Shown: piece after piece, positions 50,990-63,505 of the stretch
How positions within the stretch are numbered: position 1 is the stretch's first letter
How the letters are laid out: each line of letters begins with the position of its first letter
NCBI GenBank assembly: GCA_964036665.1
Contig: OZ038530.1
Coordinates: forward strand, 2,418,001-2,482,000
Direction: 5' to 3'
From: Gordius sp. MW1
Taxonomy: Eukaryota > Nematomorpha > Gordioida > Gordea > Gordiidae
DNA length: 64,000 nt
Made by a program: the position numbers and the translations under genes
The notes under the pieces: generated by a model
What the model saw: the letters and a program-made list of their open reading frames with translations, nothing else
Databases searched by the model: none
Told to the model about the DNA's origin: nothing

Positions 50990-53520
50990 AGATTCTGATA
51001 AATTTTTACTTGGGATTATAGAAACCACGTCTGAAAACGACAACTTTCATCGGATGAAAACGGTTGAAAGGAAAATATGTGAAAAATTTTGAGGTAAAAA
51101 CATTTATTTTTTTCGCCTCTATGTGAAAGAGCATGAAAAAATATATAAGAGTAAGCCAATTTGAGAATACCATTATCCTCGATTGACTTCCGAAAAGAGG
51201 TTTTAAGATGCGAGAACTATCATTTTGACAAAAGACAACGTTTTATTGTTGCGATTAGTTTGTTGTATCGCAACGTGAGTGCTTAATTTTTGAAAACTGC
51301 TCTATGCGATCATGATTTCAAAGTAATAGTTTTTAGATTCTGATAAATTTTTACTTGGGATTATAGAAACCACGTCTGAAAACGACAACTTTCATCGGAT
51401 GAAAACGGTTGAAAGGAAAATATGTGAAAAATTTTGAGGTAAAAACATTTATTTTTTTCGCCTCTATGTGAAAGAGCATGAAAAAATATATAAGAGTAAG
51501 CCAATTTGAGAATACCATTATCCTCGATTGACTTCCGAAAAGAGGTTTTAAGATGCGAGAACTATCATTTTGACAAAAGACAACGTTTTATTGTTGCGAT
51601 TAGTTTGTTGTATCGCAACGTGAGTGCTTAATTTTTGAAAACTGCTCTATGCGATCATGATTTCAAAGTAATAGTTTTTAGATTCTGATAAATTTTTACT
51701 TGGGATCATAGAAACCACGTCTGAAAACGACAACTTTCATCGGATGACAACGGTTGAAAGGAAAATATGTGAAAAATTTTGAGGTAAAAATATTTATTTT
51801 TTTCGCCTCTATGTGAAAGAGCATGAAAAAATATATAAAAGTAAGCCAATTTGAGAATCCTATTATCCTCGATTGACTTCCGCAAAGAGGTTTTAAGCTG
51901 CGAGAACTATCATTTTGACAAAAGACAACGTTTTATTGTTGCGATTAGTTTGCTGTATCGCAACGTGAGTGCTTAATTTTTGAAAATGGCTCTATGCTAT
52001 CATGATTTCAAAGTAATAGTTTTCAGATTCTGATAAATTTTTACTTTTTATCATCGAAACCACGTCTGAAAACGACAACTTTCATCGGATGAATACGGTT
52101 CAAAGAAAAATATGTGAAAAATTTTAAGGTAAAAATATTTTTTTTTTTCGATTCTATGTGAAAGAGCGTAAAAAAATATATAAAAGTAAGCCAATTTGAG
52201 AATCCTATTATCCTCGATTGACTTCCGCAAAGAGGTTTTAAGCTGCGAGAACTATCATTTTGACAAAAGACAACGTTTTATTGTTGCGATTAGTTTGTTG
52301 TATCGCAACGTGAGTGCTTAATTTTTGAAAATGGCTCTATGCTATCATGATTTCAAAGTAATAGTTTTTAGATTCTGATAAATTTTTACTTGGGATCATA
52401 GAAACCACGTCTGAAAACGACAACTTTCATCGGATGAATACGGTTCAAAGAAAAATATGTGAAAAATTTTGAGGTAAAAATAATTATTTTTTTCGATTCT
52501 ATGTGAAAGAGCATGAAAAAATATATAAGAGTAAGCCAATTTGAGAATCCTATTATCCTCGATTGACTTCCGAAAAGAGGTTTTAAGATGCGAGAACTAT
52601 CATTTTGACAAAAGACAACGTTTTATTGTTGCGATTAGTTTGTTGTATCGCAACGTGAGTGCTTAATTTTTGAAAACTGCTCTATGCGATCATGATTTCA
52701 AAGTAATAGTTTTTAGATTCTGATAAATTTTTACTTGGGATTATAGAAACCACGTCTGAAAACGACAACTTTCATCGGATGAAAACGGTTGAAAGGAAAA
52801 TATGTGAAAAATTTTGAGGTAAAAACATTTATTTTTTTCGCCTCTATGTGAAAGAGCATGAAAAAATACATAAGAGTAAGCCAATTTGAGAATACCATTA
52901 TCCTCGATTGACTTCCGAAAAGAGGTTTTAAGATGCGAGAACTATCATTTTGACAAAAGACAACGTTTTATTGTTGCGATTAGTTTGTTGTATCGCAACG
53001 TGAGTGCTTAATTTTTGAAAACTGCTCTATGCGATCATGATTTCAAATTAATAGTTTTTAGATTCTGATAAATTTTTACTTGGGATCATAGAAACCACGT
53101 CTGAAAACGACAACTTTCATCGGATGAAAACGGTTGAAAGGAAAATATGTGAAAAATTTTGAGGTAAAAATATTTATTTTTTTCGCCTCTATGTGAAAGA
53201 GCATGAAAAAATATATAAGAGTAAGCCAATTTGAGAATACCATTATCCTCGATTGACTTCCGAAAAGAGGTTTTAAGATGCGAGAACTATCATTTTGACA
53301 AAAGACAACGTTTTATTGTTGCGATTAGTTTGTTGTATCGCAACGTGAGTGCTTAATTTTTCAAAAATGCACTATGCGATCATGATTTCAAAGTAATAGT
53401 TTTCTGATTCTGATAAATTTTTACTTTTTATCATCGAAACCACGTCTGAAAACGACAACTTTCATCGGATGCATACGGTTGAAAGGAAAATATGTGAAAA
53501 ATTTTGAGGTAAAAATATTT
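50990..53520 (+). repeat. Type-G monomer cluster, middle
   Basis: Units with GAAAACGGTTGAAAGG, CGCCTCTATG, GAATACCATTATCC and AAGATGCG lie at about 51050, 51400, 51745 (GACAACGG form), 52780 and 53125. Between them, units with TTTTAAGGT (50741 and 52121) are 1380 bp apart, and GGGATTATAG occurs at about 51012, 51357 and 52737, so a four-monomer exchange also took place here. The cluster runs into a unit with GATTGTATTCCG (about 53596), as at 1471, 59456 and 61180. Confidence 0.65.
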
Positions 53521-54454
53521 ATTTTTTTCGATTCTATGTGAAAGAGCATGAAAAAATATATAAGAGTAAGCCAATTTGAGAATCCTATTATCCTCGATTG
53601 TATTCCGAAAAGAGGTTTTAAGATGCGAGAACTATCATTTTGACAAAAGACAACGTTTTATTGTTGCGATTAGTTTGTTGTATCGCAACGTGAGTGCTTA
53701 ATTTTTGAAAACTGCTCTATGCGATCATGATTTCAAAGTAATAGTTTTTAGATTCTGATAAATTTTTACTTGGGATCATAGAAACCACGTCTGAAAACGA
53801 CAACTTTCATCTGATGAATACGGTCCAAAGAAAAATATGTGAAAAATTTTGAGGTAAAAATATTTATTTTTTTCGATTCTATGTGAAAGAGCATAAAAAA
53901 ATATATAAAAGTAAGCCAATTTGAGAATCCTATTATCCTCGATTGACTTCCGCAAAGAGGTTTTAAGCTGCGAGAACTATCATTTTGACAAAAGACAACG
54001 TTTTATTGTTGCGATTAGTTTGTTGTATCGCAACGTGAGTGCTTAATTTTTGAAAATGGCTCTATGCAATCATGATTTCAAAGTAATAGTTTTCAGATTC
54101 TGATAAATTTTTACTTGGGATCATAGAAACCACGTCTGAAAACGACAACTTTCATCGGATGAATACAATTCAAAGAAAAATATGTGAAAAATTTTGGGGT
54201 AAAAATATTTATTTTTTTCGATTCTATGTGGAAAGCATAAAAAAATATATAAAAGTAAGCCAATTTGAGAATCCTATTATCCTCGATTGACTTCCGCAAA
54301 GAGGTTTTAAGCTGCGAGAACTATCATTTTGACAAAAGACAACGTTTTATTGTTGCGATTAGTTTGTTGTATCGCAACGTGAGTGCTTAATTTTTGAAAA
54401 TGTCTCTATGGAATCATGATTTCAAAGTAATAGTTTTCAGATTCTGATAAATTT

Positions 54455-56160
54455 TTACTTTTTATCATCGAAACCACGTCTGAAAACGACAACTTTCATC
54501 GGATGAATGCGGTTCAAAGAAAAATATGTGAAAAATTTTGAGGTAAAAATATTTATTTTTTTCGATTCTATGTGAAAGAGCGTAAAAAATATATAAAAGT
54601 AAGCCAATTTGAGAATCCTATTATCCTCGATTGACTTCCGCAAAGAGGTTTTAAGCTGCGAGAACTATCATTTTGACAAAAGACAACGTTTTATTGTTGC
54701 GATTAGTTTGTTGTATCGCAACGTGAGTGCTTAATTTTTGAAAATGGCTCTATGCAATCATGATTTTAAAGTAATAGTTTTCAGATTCTGATAAATTTTT
54801 ACTTTTTATCATCGAAACCACGTCTGAAAACGACAACTTTCATCGGATGAATGCGGTTCAAAGAAAAATATGTGAAAAATTTTGATGTAAAAATATTTAT
54901 TTTTTTCGATTCTATGTGTAAGAGCGTAAAAAAATATATAAAAGTAAGCCAATTTGAGAATCCTATTATCCTCGATTGACTTCCGCAAAGAGGTTTTAAG
55001 CTGCGAGAACTATCATTTTGACAAAATGCAACGTTTTATTGTTGCGATTAGTTTGTTGTATCGCAACGTGAGTGCTTAATTTTTCAAAAATGCACTATGC
55101 GATCATGATTTCAAAGTAATAGTTTTCTGATTCTGATAAACTTTTACTTTTTATCATCGAAACCACGTCTGAAAACGACAACTTTCATCGGATGCATACG
55201 GTTGAAAGAAAAATATGTGAAAAATTTTGAGGTAGAAATATTTATTTTTTTCGATTCTATGTGAAAGAACGTAAAAAAATATATAAAAGTAAGCCAATTT
55301 GAGAATCCTATTATCCTCGATTGACTTCCGCAAAGAGGTTTTAAGCTGCGAGAACTATCATTTTGACAAAAGACAACTTTTTATTGTTGCGATTAGTTTG
55401 TTGTATCGCAACGTGAATGCTTAATTTTTGAAAATGGCTCTATGCAATCATGATTTCAAAGTAATAGTTTTCAGATTCTGATAAATTTTTACTTGGGATC
55501 ATAGAAACCACGTCTGAAAACGACAACTTTCATCGGATGAATACGGTTAAAAGAAAAATATGTGAAAAATTTTGAGGTAAAAATATTTATTTTTTCGATT
55601 CTATGTGAAAGAGCATAAAAAAATATATAAAAGTAAGCCAATTTGAGAATCCTATTATCCTCGATTGACTTCCGCAAAGAGGTTTTAAGCTGCGAGAACT
55701 ATCATTTTGACAAAAGACAACGTTTTATTGTTGCGATTAGTTTGTTGTATCGCAACGTGAGTGCTTAATTTTTGAAAACTGCTCTATGCGATCATGATTT
55801 CAAAGTAATAGTTTTTAGATTCTGATAAATTTTTACTTGGGATCATAGAAACCACGTCTGAAAACGACAACTTTCATCGGATGAATGCGGTTCAAAGAAA
55901 AATATGTGAAAAATTTTGAGGTAAAAATATTTATTTTTTTCGATTCTATGTGAAAGAGCGTAAAAAATATATAAAAGTAAGCCAATTTGAGAATCCTATT
56001 ATCCTCGATTGACTTCCGCAAAGAGGTTTTAAGCTGCGAGAACTATCATTTTGACAAAAGACAACGTTTTATTGTTGCGATTAGTTTGTTGTATCGCAAC
56101 GTGAGTGCTTAATTTTTGAAAATGGCTCTATGCAATCATGATTTTAAAGTAATAGTTTTT
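54455..56160 (+). repeat. Partial four-monomer duplication, 1378-bp spacing
   Basis: A monomer with a shortened A-run (GCGTAAAAAATATATAA) and a following CATGATTTTAAAG variant occurs at 54455-54770 and again at 55833-56150. The units between them match only in part: the first interval has TTTTTATCATCG where the second has TTGGGATCATAG. The neighbouring monomer at 56285, with TTTCAATCCTATG and ACGTTATATTG, is of the class otherwise found at 3817-4500 and 7269-7950. Confidence 0.65.
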
Positions 56161-56866
56161 AGATTCTGATAAATTTTTACTTGGGATCATAGAAACCACG
56201 TCTGAAAACGACAACTTTCATCGGATGCATACGGTTGAAAGGAAAATATGTGAAAAATTTTGAGGTAAAAATATTTATTTTTTTCAATCCTATGTGAAAG
56301 AGCATAAAAAAATATATAAGAGTAAGCCAATTTGAGAATCCTATTATCCTCGATTGACTTCCGCAAAGAGGTTTTAAGCTGCGAGAACTATCATTTTGAC
56401 AAAAGACAACGTTATATTGTTGCGATTAGTTTGTTGTATCGCAACGTGAGTGCTTAATTTTCGAAAATGGCTCTATGCAATCATGATTTCAAAGTAATAG
56501 TTTTCAGATTCTGATAAATTTTTACTTTTTATCATCGAAACCACGTCTGAAAACGACAACTTTCATCGGATGAATACGGTTCAAAGAAAAATATGTGAAA
56601 AATTTTGGGGTAAAAATATTTATTTTTTTCGATTCTATGTGAAAGAGCATGAAAAAATATATAAGAGTAAGCCAATTTGAGAATTCTATTATCCTCGATT
56701 GACTTCCGCAAAGAGGTTTTAAGCTGCGAGAACTATCATTTTGACAAAAGACAACTTTTTATTGTTGCGATTAGTTTGTTGTATCGCAACGTGAGTGCTT
56801 AATTTTTGAAAATGGCTCTATGCAATCATGATTTCAAAGTAATAGTTTTCAGATTCTGATAAATTT

Positions 56867-58620
56867 TTACTTGGGATCATAGAAACCACGTCTGAAAACG
56901 ACAACTTTCATCGGATGAATACGGTTCAAAGAAAAATATGTGAAAAATTTTGGGGTAAAAATATTTATTTTTTTCGATTCTATGTGGAAAGCATAAAAAA
57001 ATATATAAAAGTAAGCCAATTTGAGAATCCTATTATCCTCGATTGACTTCCGCAAGGAGGTTTTAAGCTGCGAGAACTATCATTTTGACAAAAGACAACG
57101 TTTTATTGTTGCGATTAGTTTGTTGTATCGCAACGTGAGTGCTTAATTTTTGAAAATGGCTCTATGCAATCATGATTTCAAAGTAATAGTTTTCAGATTC
57201 TGATAAATTTTTACTTTTTATCATCGAAACCACGTCTGAAAACGACAACTTTCATCGGATGAATGCGGTTCAAAGAAAAATATGTGAAAAATTTTGAGGT
57301 AAAAATATTTATTTTTTTCGATTCTATGTGAAAGAGCGTAATAAAATATATAAAAGTAAGCCAATTTGAGAATCCTATTATCCTCGATTGACTTCCGCAA
57401 AGAGGTTTTAAGCTGCGAGAACTATCATTTTGACAAAATGCAACGTTTTATTGTTGCGATTAGTTTGTTGTATCGCAACGTGAGTGCTTAATTTTTCAAA
57501 AATGCACTATGCGATCATGATTTCAAAGTAATAGTTTTCTGATTCTGAGAAATTTTTAATTTTTATCATCGAAACCACGTCTGAAAACGACAACTTTCAT
57601 CGGATGCATACGGTTGAAAGAAAAATATGTGAAAAATTTTGAGGTAGAAATATTTATTTTTTTCGATTCTATGTGAAAGAACGTAAAAAAATATATAAAA
57701 GTAAGCCAATTTGAGAATCCTATTATCCTCGATTGACTTCCGCAAAGAGGTTTTAAGCTGCGAGAACTACCATTTTGACAAAAGACAAGGTTTTATTGTT
57801 GCGATTAGTTTGTTGTATCGCAACGTGAGTGCTTAATTTTTGAAAACTGCTCTATGCGATCATGATTTCAAAGTAATAGTTTTTAGATTCTGATAAATTT
57901 TTACTTGGGATCATAGAAACCACGTCTGAAAACGACAACTTTCATCGGATGAATACGGTTCAAAGAAAAATATGTGAAAAATTTTGAGGTAAAAATATTT
58001 ATTTTTTTCGATTCTATGTGAAAGAGCATGAAAAAATATATAAAAGTAAGCCAATTTGAGAATCCTATTATCCTCGATTGACTTCCGCAAAGAGGTTTTA
58101 AGCTGCGAGAACTATCATTTTGACAAAAGACAACGTTTTATTGTTGCGATTAGTTTGTTGTATCGCAACGTGAGTGCTTAATTTTTGAAAATGGCTCTAT
58201 GCAATCATGATTTCAAAGTAATAGTTTTCAGATTCTGATAAATTTTTACTTGGGATCATAGAAACCACGTCTGAAAACGACAACTTTCATCGGATGAATA
58301 CGGTTAAAAGAAAAATATGTGAAAAATTTTGAGGTAAAAATATTTATTTTTTCGATTCTATGTGAAAGAGCATAAAAAAATATATAAAAGTAAGCCAATT
58401 TGAGAATCCTATTATCCTCGATTGACTTCCGCAAAGAGGTTTTAAGCTGCGAGAACTATCATTTTGACAAAAGACAACGTTTTATTGTTGCGATTAGTTT
58501 GTTGTATCGCAACGTGAGTGCTTAATTTTTGAAAATGGCTCTATGCTATCATGATTTCAAAGTAATAGTTTTCAGATTCTGATAAATTTTTACTTGGGAT
58601 CATAGAAACCACGTCTGAAA
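56867..58620 (+). repeat. Relative of the 2403-bp unit without the 10-bp deletion
   Basis: The monomer order matches 44821-46560: GGGG/GTGGAAAGC, GCGTAATAAAA, GTAGAAAT with ACCATTTTGAC, GAATACGG with GAGCATG, and GGTTAAAAG with the shorter T-run (58246). The offset changes from 12046 to 12056 bp across the position of the deletion, so this copy keeps the 10 bp. It also has ACAAAAGACAAGG where the others have ACACAAGACAAGG. Confidence 0.75.
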
Positions 58621-58629
58621 ACGACAACT

Positions 58630-61390
58630 TTCATCGGATGAAAACGGTTGAAAGGAAAATATGTGAAAAATTTTGAGGTAAAAACATTTATTTTTTTCGC
58701 CTCTATGTGAAAGAGCATGAAAAAATATATAAGAGTAAGCCAATTTGAGAATACCATTATCCTCGATTGACTTCCGAAAAGAGGTTTTAAGATGCGAGAA
58801 CTATCATTTTGACAAAAGACAACGTTTTATTGTTGCGATTAGTTTGTTGTATCGCAACGTGAGTGCTTAATTTTTGAAAACTGCTCTATGCGATCATGAT
58901 TTCAAAGTAATAGTTTTTAGATTCTGATAAATTTTTACTTGGGATCATAGAAACCACGTCTGAAAACGACAACTTTCATCGGATGAAAACGGTTGAATGG
59001 AAAATATGTGAAAAATTTTGAGGTAAAAATATTTATTTTTTTCGCCTCTATGTGAAAGAGCATGAAAAAATATATAAGAGTAAGCCAATTTGAGAATACC
59101 ATTATCCTCGATTGACTTCCGAAAAGAGGTTTTAAGATGCGAGAACTATCATTTTGACAAAAGACAACGTTTTATTGTTGCGATTAGTTTGTTGTATCGC
59201 AACGTGAGTGCTTAATTTTTCAAAAATGCACTATGCGATCATGATTTCAAAGTAATAGTTTTCTGATTCTGATAAATTTTTACTTTTTATCATCGAAACC
59301 ACGTCTGAAAACGACAACTTTCATCGGATGCATACGGTTGAAAGGAAAATATGTGAAAAATTTTGAGGTAAAAATATTTATTTTTTTCGATTCTATGTGA
59401 AAGAGCATGAAAAAATATATAAGAGTAAGCCAATTTGAGAATCCTATTATCCTCGATTGTATTCCGAAAAGAGGTTTTAAGATGCGAGAACTATCATTTT
59501 GACAAAAGACAACGTTTTATTGTTGCGATTAGTTTGTTTTATCGCAACGTGAGTGCTTAATTTTTGAAAACTGCTCTATGCGATCATGATTTCAAAGTAA
59601 TAGTTTTTAGATTCTGATAAACTTTTACTTGGGATCATAGAAACCACGTCTGAAAACGACAACTTTCTTCGGATGAATACGGTTCAAAGAAAAATATGTG
59701 AAAAATATTGAGGTAAAAATATTTATTTTTTTCGATTCTATGTGAAAGAGCATGAAAAAATATATAAGAGTAAGCCAATTTGAGAATACCATTATCCTCG
59801 ATTGACTTCCGAAAAGAGGTTTTAAGATGCGAGAACTATCATTTTGACAAAAGACAACGTTTTATTGTTGCGATTAGTTTGTTGTATCGCAACGTGAGTG
59901 CTTAATTTTTGAAAACTGCTCTATGCGATCATGATTTCAAAGTAATAGTTTTTAGATTCTGATAAATTTTTACTTGGGATCATAGAAACCACGTCTGAAA
60001 ACGACAACTTTCATCGGATGAAAACGGTTGAATGGAAAATATGTGAAATATTTTGAGGTAAAAATATTTATTTTTTTCGCCTCTATGTGAAAGAGCATGA
60101 AAAAATATATAAGAGTAAGCCAATTTGAGAATACCATTATCCTCGATTGACTTCCGAAAAGAGGTTTTAAGCTGCGAGAACTATCATTTTGACAAAATGC
60201 AACGTTTTATTGTTGCGATTAGTTTGTTGTATCGCAACGTGAATGCTTAATTTTTCAAAAATGCACTATGCCATCATGATTTCAAAGTAATAGTTTTCTG
60301 ATTCTGAGAAATTTTTACTTTTTATCATCGAAACCACGTCTGAAAACGACAACTTTCATCGGATGCATACGGTTGAAAGAAAAATATGTGAAAAATTTTG
60401 AGTTAAAAACATTTATTTTTTTCGCCTCTATGTGAAAGAGCATGAAAAAATATATAAGAGTAAGCCAATTTGAGAATACCATTATCCTCGATTGACTTCC
60501 GAAAAGAGGTTTTAAGATGCGAGAACTATCATTTTGACAAAAGACAACGTTTTATTGTTGCGATTAGTTTGTTGTATCGCAACGTGAGTGCTTAATTTTT
60601 GAAAACTGCTCTATGCGATCATGATTTCAAAGTAATAGTTTTTAGATTCTGATAAATTTTTACTTGGGATCATAGAAACCCGTCTGAAAACGACAACTTT
60701 CATCGGATGAAAACGGTTGAATGGAAAATATGTGAAAAATTTTAAGGTAAAAATATTTATTTTTTTCGCCTCTATGTGAAAGAGCATGGAAAAATATATA
60801 AGAGTAAGCCAATTTGAGAATACCATTATCCTCGATTGACTTCCGAAAAGAGGTTTTAAGATGCGAGAACTATCATTTTGACAAAAGACAACGTTTTATT
60901 GTTGCGATTAGTTTGTTGTATCGCAACGTGAGTGCTTAATTTTTCAAAAATGCACTATGCGATCATGATTTCAAAGTAATAGTTTTCTGATTCTGATAAA
61001 TTTTTTACTTTTTATCATCGAAACCACGTCTGAAAACGACAACTTTCATCGGATGCATACGGTTGAAAGGAAATATGTGAAAAATTTTGAGGTAAAAATA
61101 TTTATTTTTTTCGATTCTATGTGAAAGAGCATGAAAAAATATATAAGAGTAAGCCAATTTGAGAATCCTATTATCCTCGATTGTATTCCGAAAAGAGGTT
61201 TTAAGATGCGAGAACTATCATTTTGACAAAAGACAACGTTTTATTGTTGCGATTAGTTTGTTGTATCGCAATGTGAGTGCTTAATTTTTGAAAACTGCTC
61301 TATGCGATCATGATTTCAAAGTAATAGTTTTTAGATTCTGATAAACTTTTACTTGGGATCATAGAAACCACGTCTGAAAACGACAACTTT
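58630..61390 (+). repeat. Type-G monomer cluster, right, with a 1724-bp duplication
   Basis: Type-G units start near 58639, 58984, 60018 and 60707; three share GGTTGAATGGAAAAT. The pair GATTGTATTCCG (59456 and 61180) is 1724 bp apart, together with its neighbours, giving a five-monomer duplication of about 58.98-59.65 and 60.71-61.37 kb. Indels are more frequent here (missing A in AAACCCGTC near 60680, extra T near 61004, missing A near 61073), suggesting older or less homogenised sequence. Confidence 0.65.
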
Positions 61391-63000
61391 CATCGGATGA
61401 ATGCGGTTCAAAGAAAAATATGTGAAAAATTTTGAGGTAAAAATATTTATTTTTTTCGATTCTATGTGAAAGAGCGTAAAAAAATATATAAAAGTAAGCC
61501 AATTTGAGAATCCTATTATCCTCGATTGACTTCCGCAAAGAGGTTTTAAGCTGCGAGAACTATCATTTTGACAAAATGCAACATTTTATTGTTGCGATTA
61601 GTTTGTTGTATCGCAACGAGAGTGCTTAATTTTTCAAAAATGCACTATGCGATCATGATTTTAAAGTAATAGTTTTCTGATTCTGAGAAATTTTTACTTT
61701 TTATCATCGAAACCACGTCTGAAAACGACAACTTTCATCGGATGCATACGGTTGAAAGAAAAATATGTGAAAAATTTTGAGGTAGAAATATTTATTTTTT
61801 TCGATTCTATGTGAAAGAACGTAAAAAAATATATAAAAGTAAGCCAATTTGAGAATCCTATTATCCTCGATTGACTTCCGCAAAGAGGTTTTAAGCTGCG
61901 AGAACTATCATTTTGACAAAAGACAAGGTTTTATTGTTGCGATTAGTTTGTTGTATCGCAACGTGAGTGCTTAATTTTTGAAAACTGCTCTATGCGATCA
62001 TGATTTCAAAGTAATAGTTTTTAGATTCTGATAAATTTTTACTTGGGATCATAGAAACCACGTCTGAAAACGACAACTTTCATCGGATGAATACAATTCA
62101 AAGAAAAATATGTGAAAAATTTTGGGGTAAAAATATTTATTTTTTTCGATTCTATGTGGAAAGCATAAAAAAATATATAAAAGTAAGCCAATTTGAGAAT
62201 CCTATTATCCTCGATTGACTTCCGCAAAGAGGTTTTAAGCTGCGAGAACTATCATTTTGACAAAAGACAACGTTTTATTGTTGCGATTAGTTTGTTGTAT
62301 CGCAACGTGAGTGCTTAATTTTTGAAAATGGCTCTATGCAATCATGATTTCAAAGTAATAGTTTTCAGATTCTGATAAATTTTTACTTTTTATCATCGAA
62401 ACCACGTCTGAAAACGACAACTTTCATCGGATGAATGCGGTTCAAAGAAAAATATGTGAAAAATTTTGAGGTAAAAATATTTATTTTTTTCGATTCTATG
62501 TGAAAGAGCGTAAAAAAATATATAAAAGTAAGCCAATTTGAGAATCCTATTATCCTCGATTGACTTCCGCAAAGAGGTTTTAAGCTGCGAGAACTATCAT
62601 TTTGACAAAATGCAACGTTTTATTGTTGCGATTAGTTTGTTGTATCGCAACGTGAGTGCTTAATTTTTCAAAAATGCACTATGCGATCATGATTTCAAAG
62701 TAATAGTTTTCTGATGCTGAGAAATTTTTACTTTTTATCATCGAAACCACGTCTGAAAACGACAACTTTCATCGGATGCATACGGTTGAAAGAAAAATAT
62801 GTGAAAAATTTTGAGGTAGAAATATTTATTTTTTTAGATTCTTTGTGAAAGAACGTAAAAAAATATATAAAAGTAAGCCAATTTGAGAATCCTATTATCC
62901 TCGATTGACTTCCGCAAAGAGGTTTTAAGCTGCGAGAACTATCATTTTGACAAAAGACAACGTTTTATTGTTGCGATTAGTTTGTTGTATCGCAACGTGA

Positions 63001-63493
63001 GTGTTTTATTTTTGAAAACTTCTCCATGCGATCATGATTTTAAAGTACTAGTTTTCTGATTATGATAAATTTTAACTTTTTATCACGGAAATCACGTCTG
63101 AAAACGACAACTTTCATCGGATGAATATGGTTGAAAGAAAAAAATGTGAAAAATTTTGAGGTAAAAATATTTATTTTTTGTTTTTCTATGTGAAAGAGAC
63201 TGAAAAAATATATAAAAGTAAGCCAATTTGAGGATCCTATTATACTCGATTGACTTCCGAAATGAAGTTTTGGCTGCGAAAACTATCATTTTGATTGTTG
63301 CCATTAGTTTGTTGTATCGCAACGTGAGTGTTTTATTTTTGAAAACTTCTCTATGCGGTCATGATTTCAAAGTAAAGGTTTTCTGATTATGATAAATTTT
63401 AACTTTTTATCATGGAAATCACGTCTGAAAACAACAACTTTCATCGGATGAATACGGTTGAAAGAAAAAAATGTGAGATACTTTGAGGTAAAA
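63001..63493 (+). repeat. Decayed edge monomers, distinct subfamily
   Basis: The last one and a half forward units share changes absent elsewhere: GTGTTTTATTTTTG, AACTTCTC, GATTATGATAAATTTTAAC and GGAAATCACG at about 63001-63100 and 63329-63425. Spacing is 328 bp because 17 bp (the CAAAAGACAACG region) are missing after 63294, next to the left arm of the dyad. Further substitutions are scattered. This is the usual picture at an array edge, where exchange no longer corrects mutations. Confidence 0.85.
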
Positions 63494-63505
63494 ATCTAAA
63501 ACTTC
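63480..63505. other. Orientation-switch junction
   Basis: Forward satellite ends in CTTTGAGGTAAAAA and inverted satellite begins at ATCTAAAACTTCC, with the shared AAAAATC making the exact breakpoint ambiguous by a few bases. The forward side breaks just after the GAGGTAAAAA landmark, the inverted side at the complement of GAGGTTTTAAGAT, so the two sides are not mirror images and do not form a large perfect palindrome. Confidence 0.8.

Larger units (their letters stand above)
16693..63493 (+). repeat. 345-bp satellite array, right block (about 136 monomers)
   Basis: The same satellite in the same orientation and phase as the left block. It resumes at ATATATAAGAG, exactly where the left block broke off within a monomer. 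It contains most of the higher-order structure: blocks of 3 x 345, about 1378, 1722, 2068, 2403 and 2757 bp periods. Single-base differences separate monomer classes, for example GAATGCGG, GCATACGG, GAATACGG, GAATACAATT and GAAAACGG after CATCGGAT, and GTGGAAAGC versus GTGAAAGAGC, which explains the 344 versus 345 bp lengths. There is no interruption by other DNA. It ends at a decayed edge at 63001-63493, followed by an orientation switch. Confidence 0.98.

Noticed and set aside
262-63322. About 60 minus-strand ORFs of about 62 codons beginning MRKSIEDNR and similar
   Set aside because: They are the same stretch of the satellite read in one frame. They appear only in monomers that happen to lack stops, differ by 1-bp indels that destroy them in neighbouring units, have no ribosome or promoter context, and show AT-rich low-complexity composition (Phe, Ile, Lys, Tyr). 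Treated as non-coding.
1-63493. CRISPR-like array
   Set aside because: The unit is 345 bp and repeats are contiguous without unique spacers; no cas genes; the context is eukaryotic.
1-63493. CENP-B box in the monomer
   Set aside because: I looked for TTCG-N4-A-N2-CGGG and its complement; the only TTCG in the common monomer (TTTCGATTCTATG) does not fit. The dyad is a different motif.
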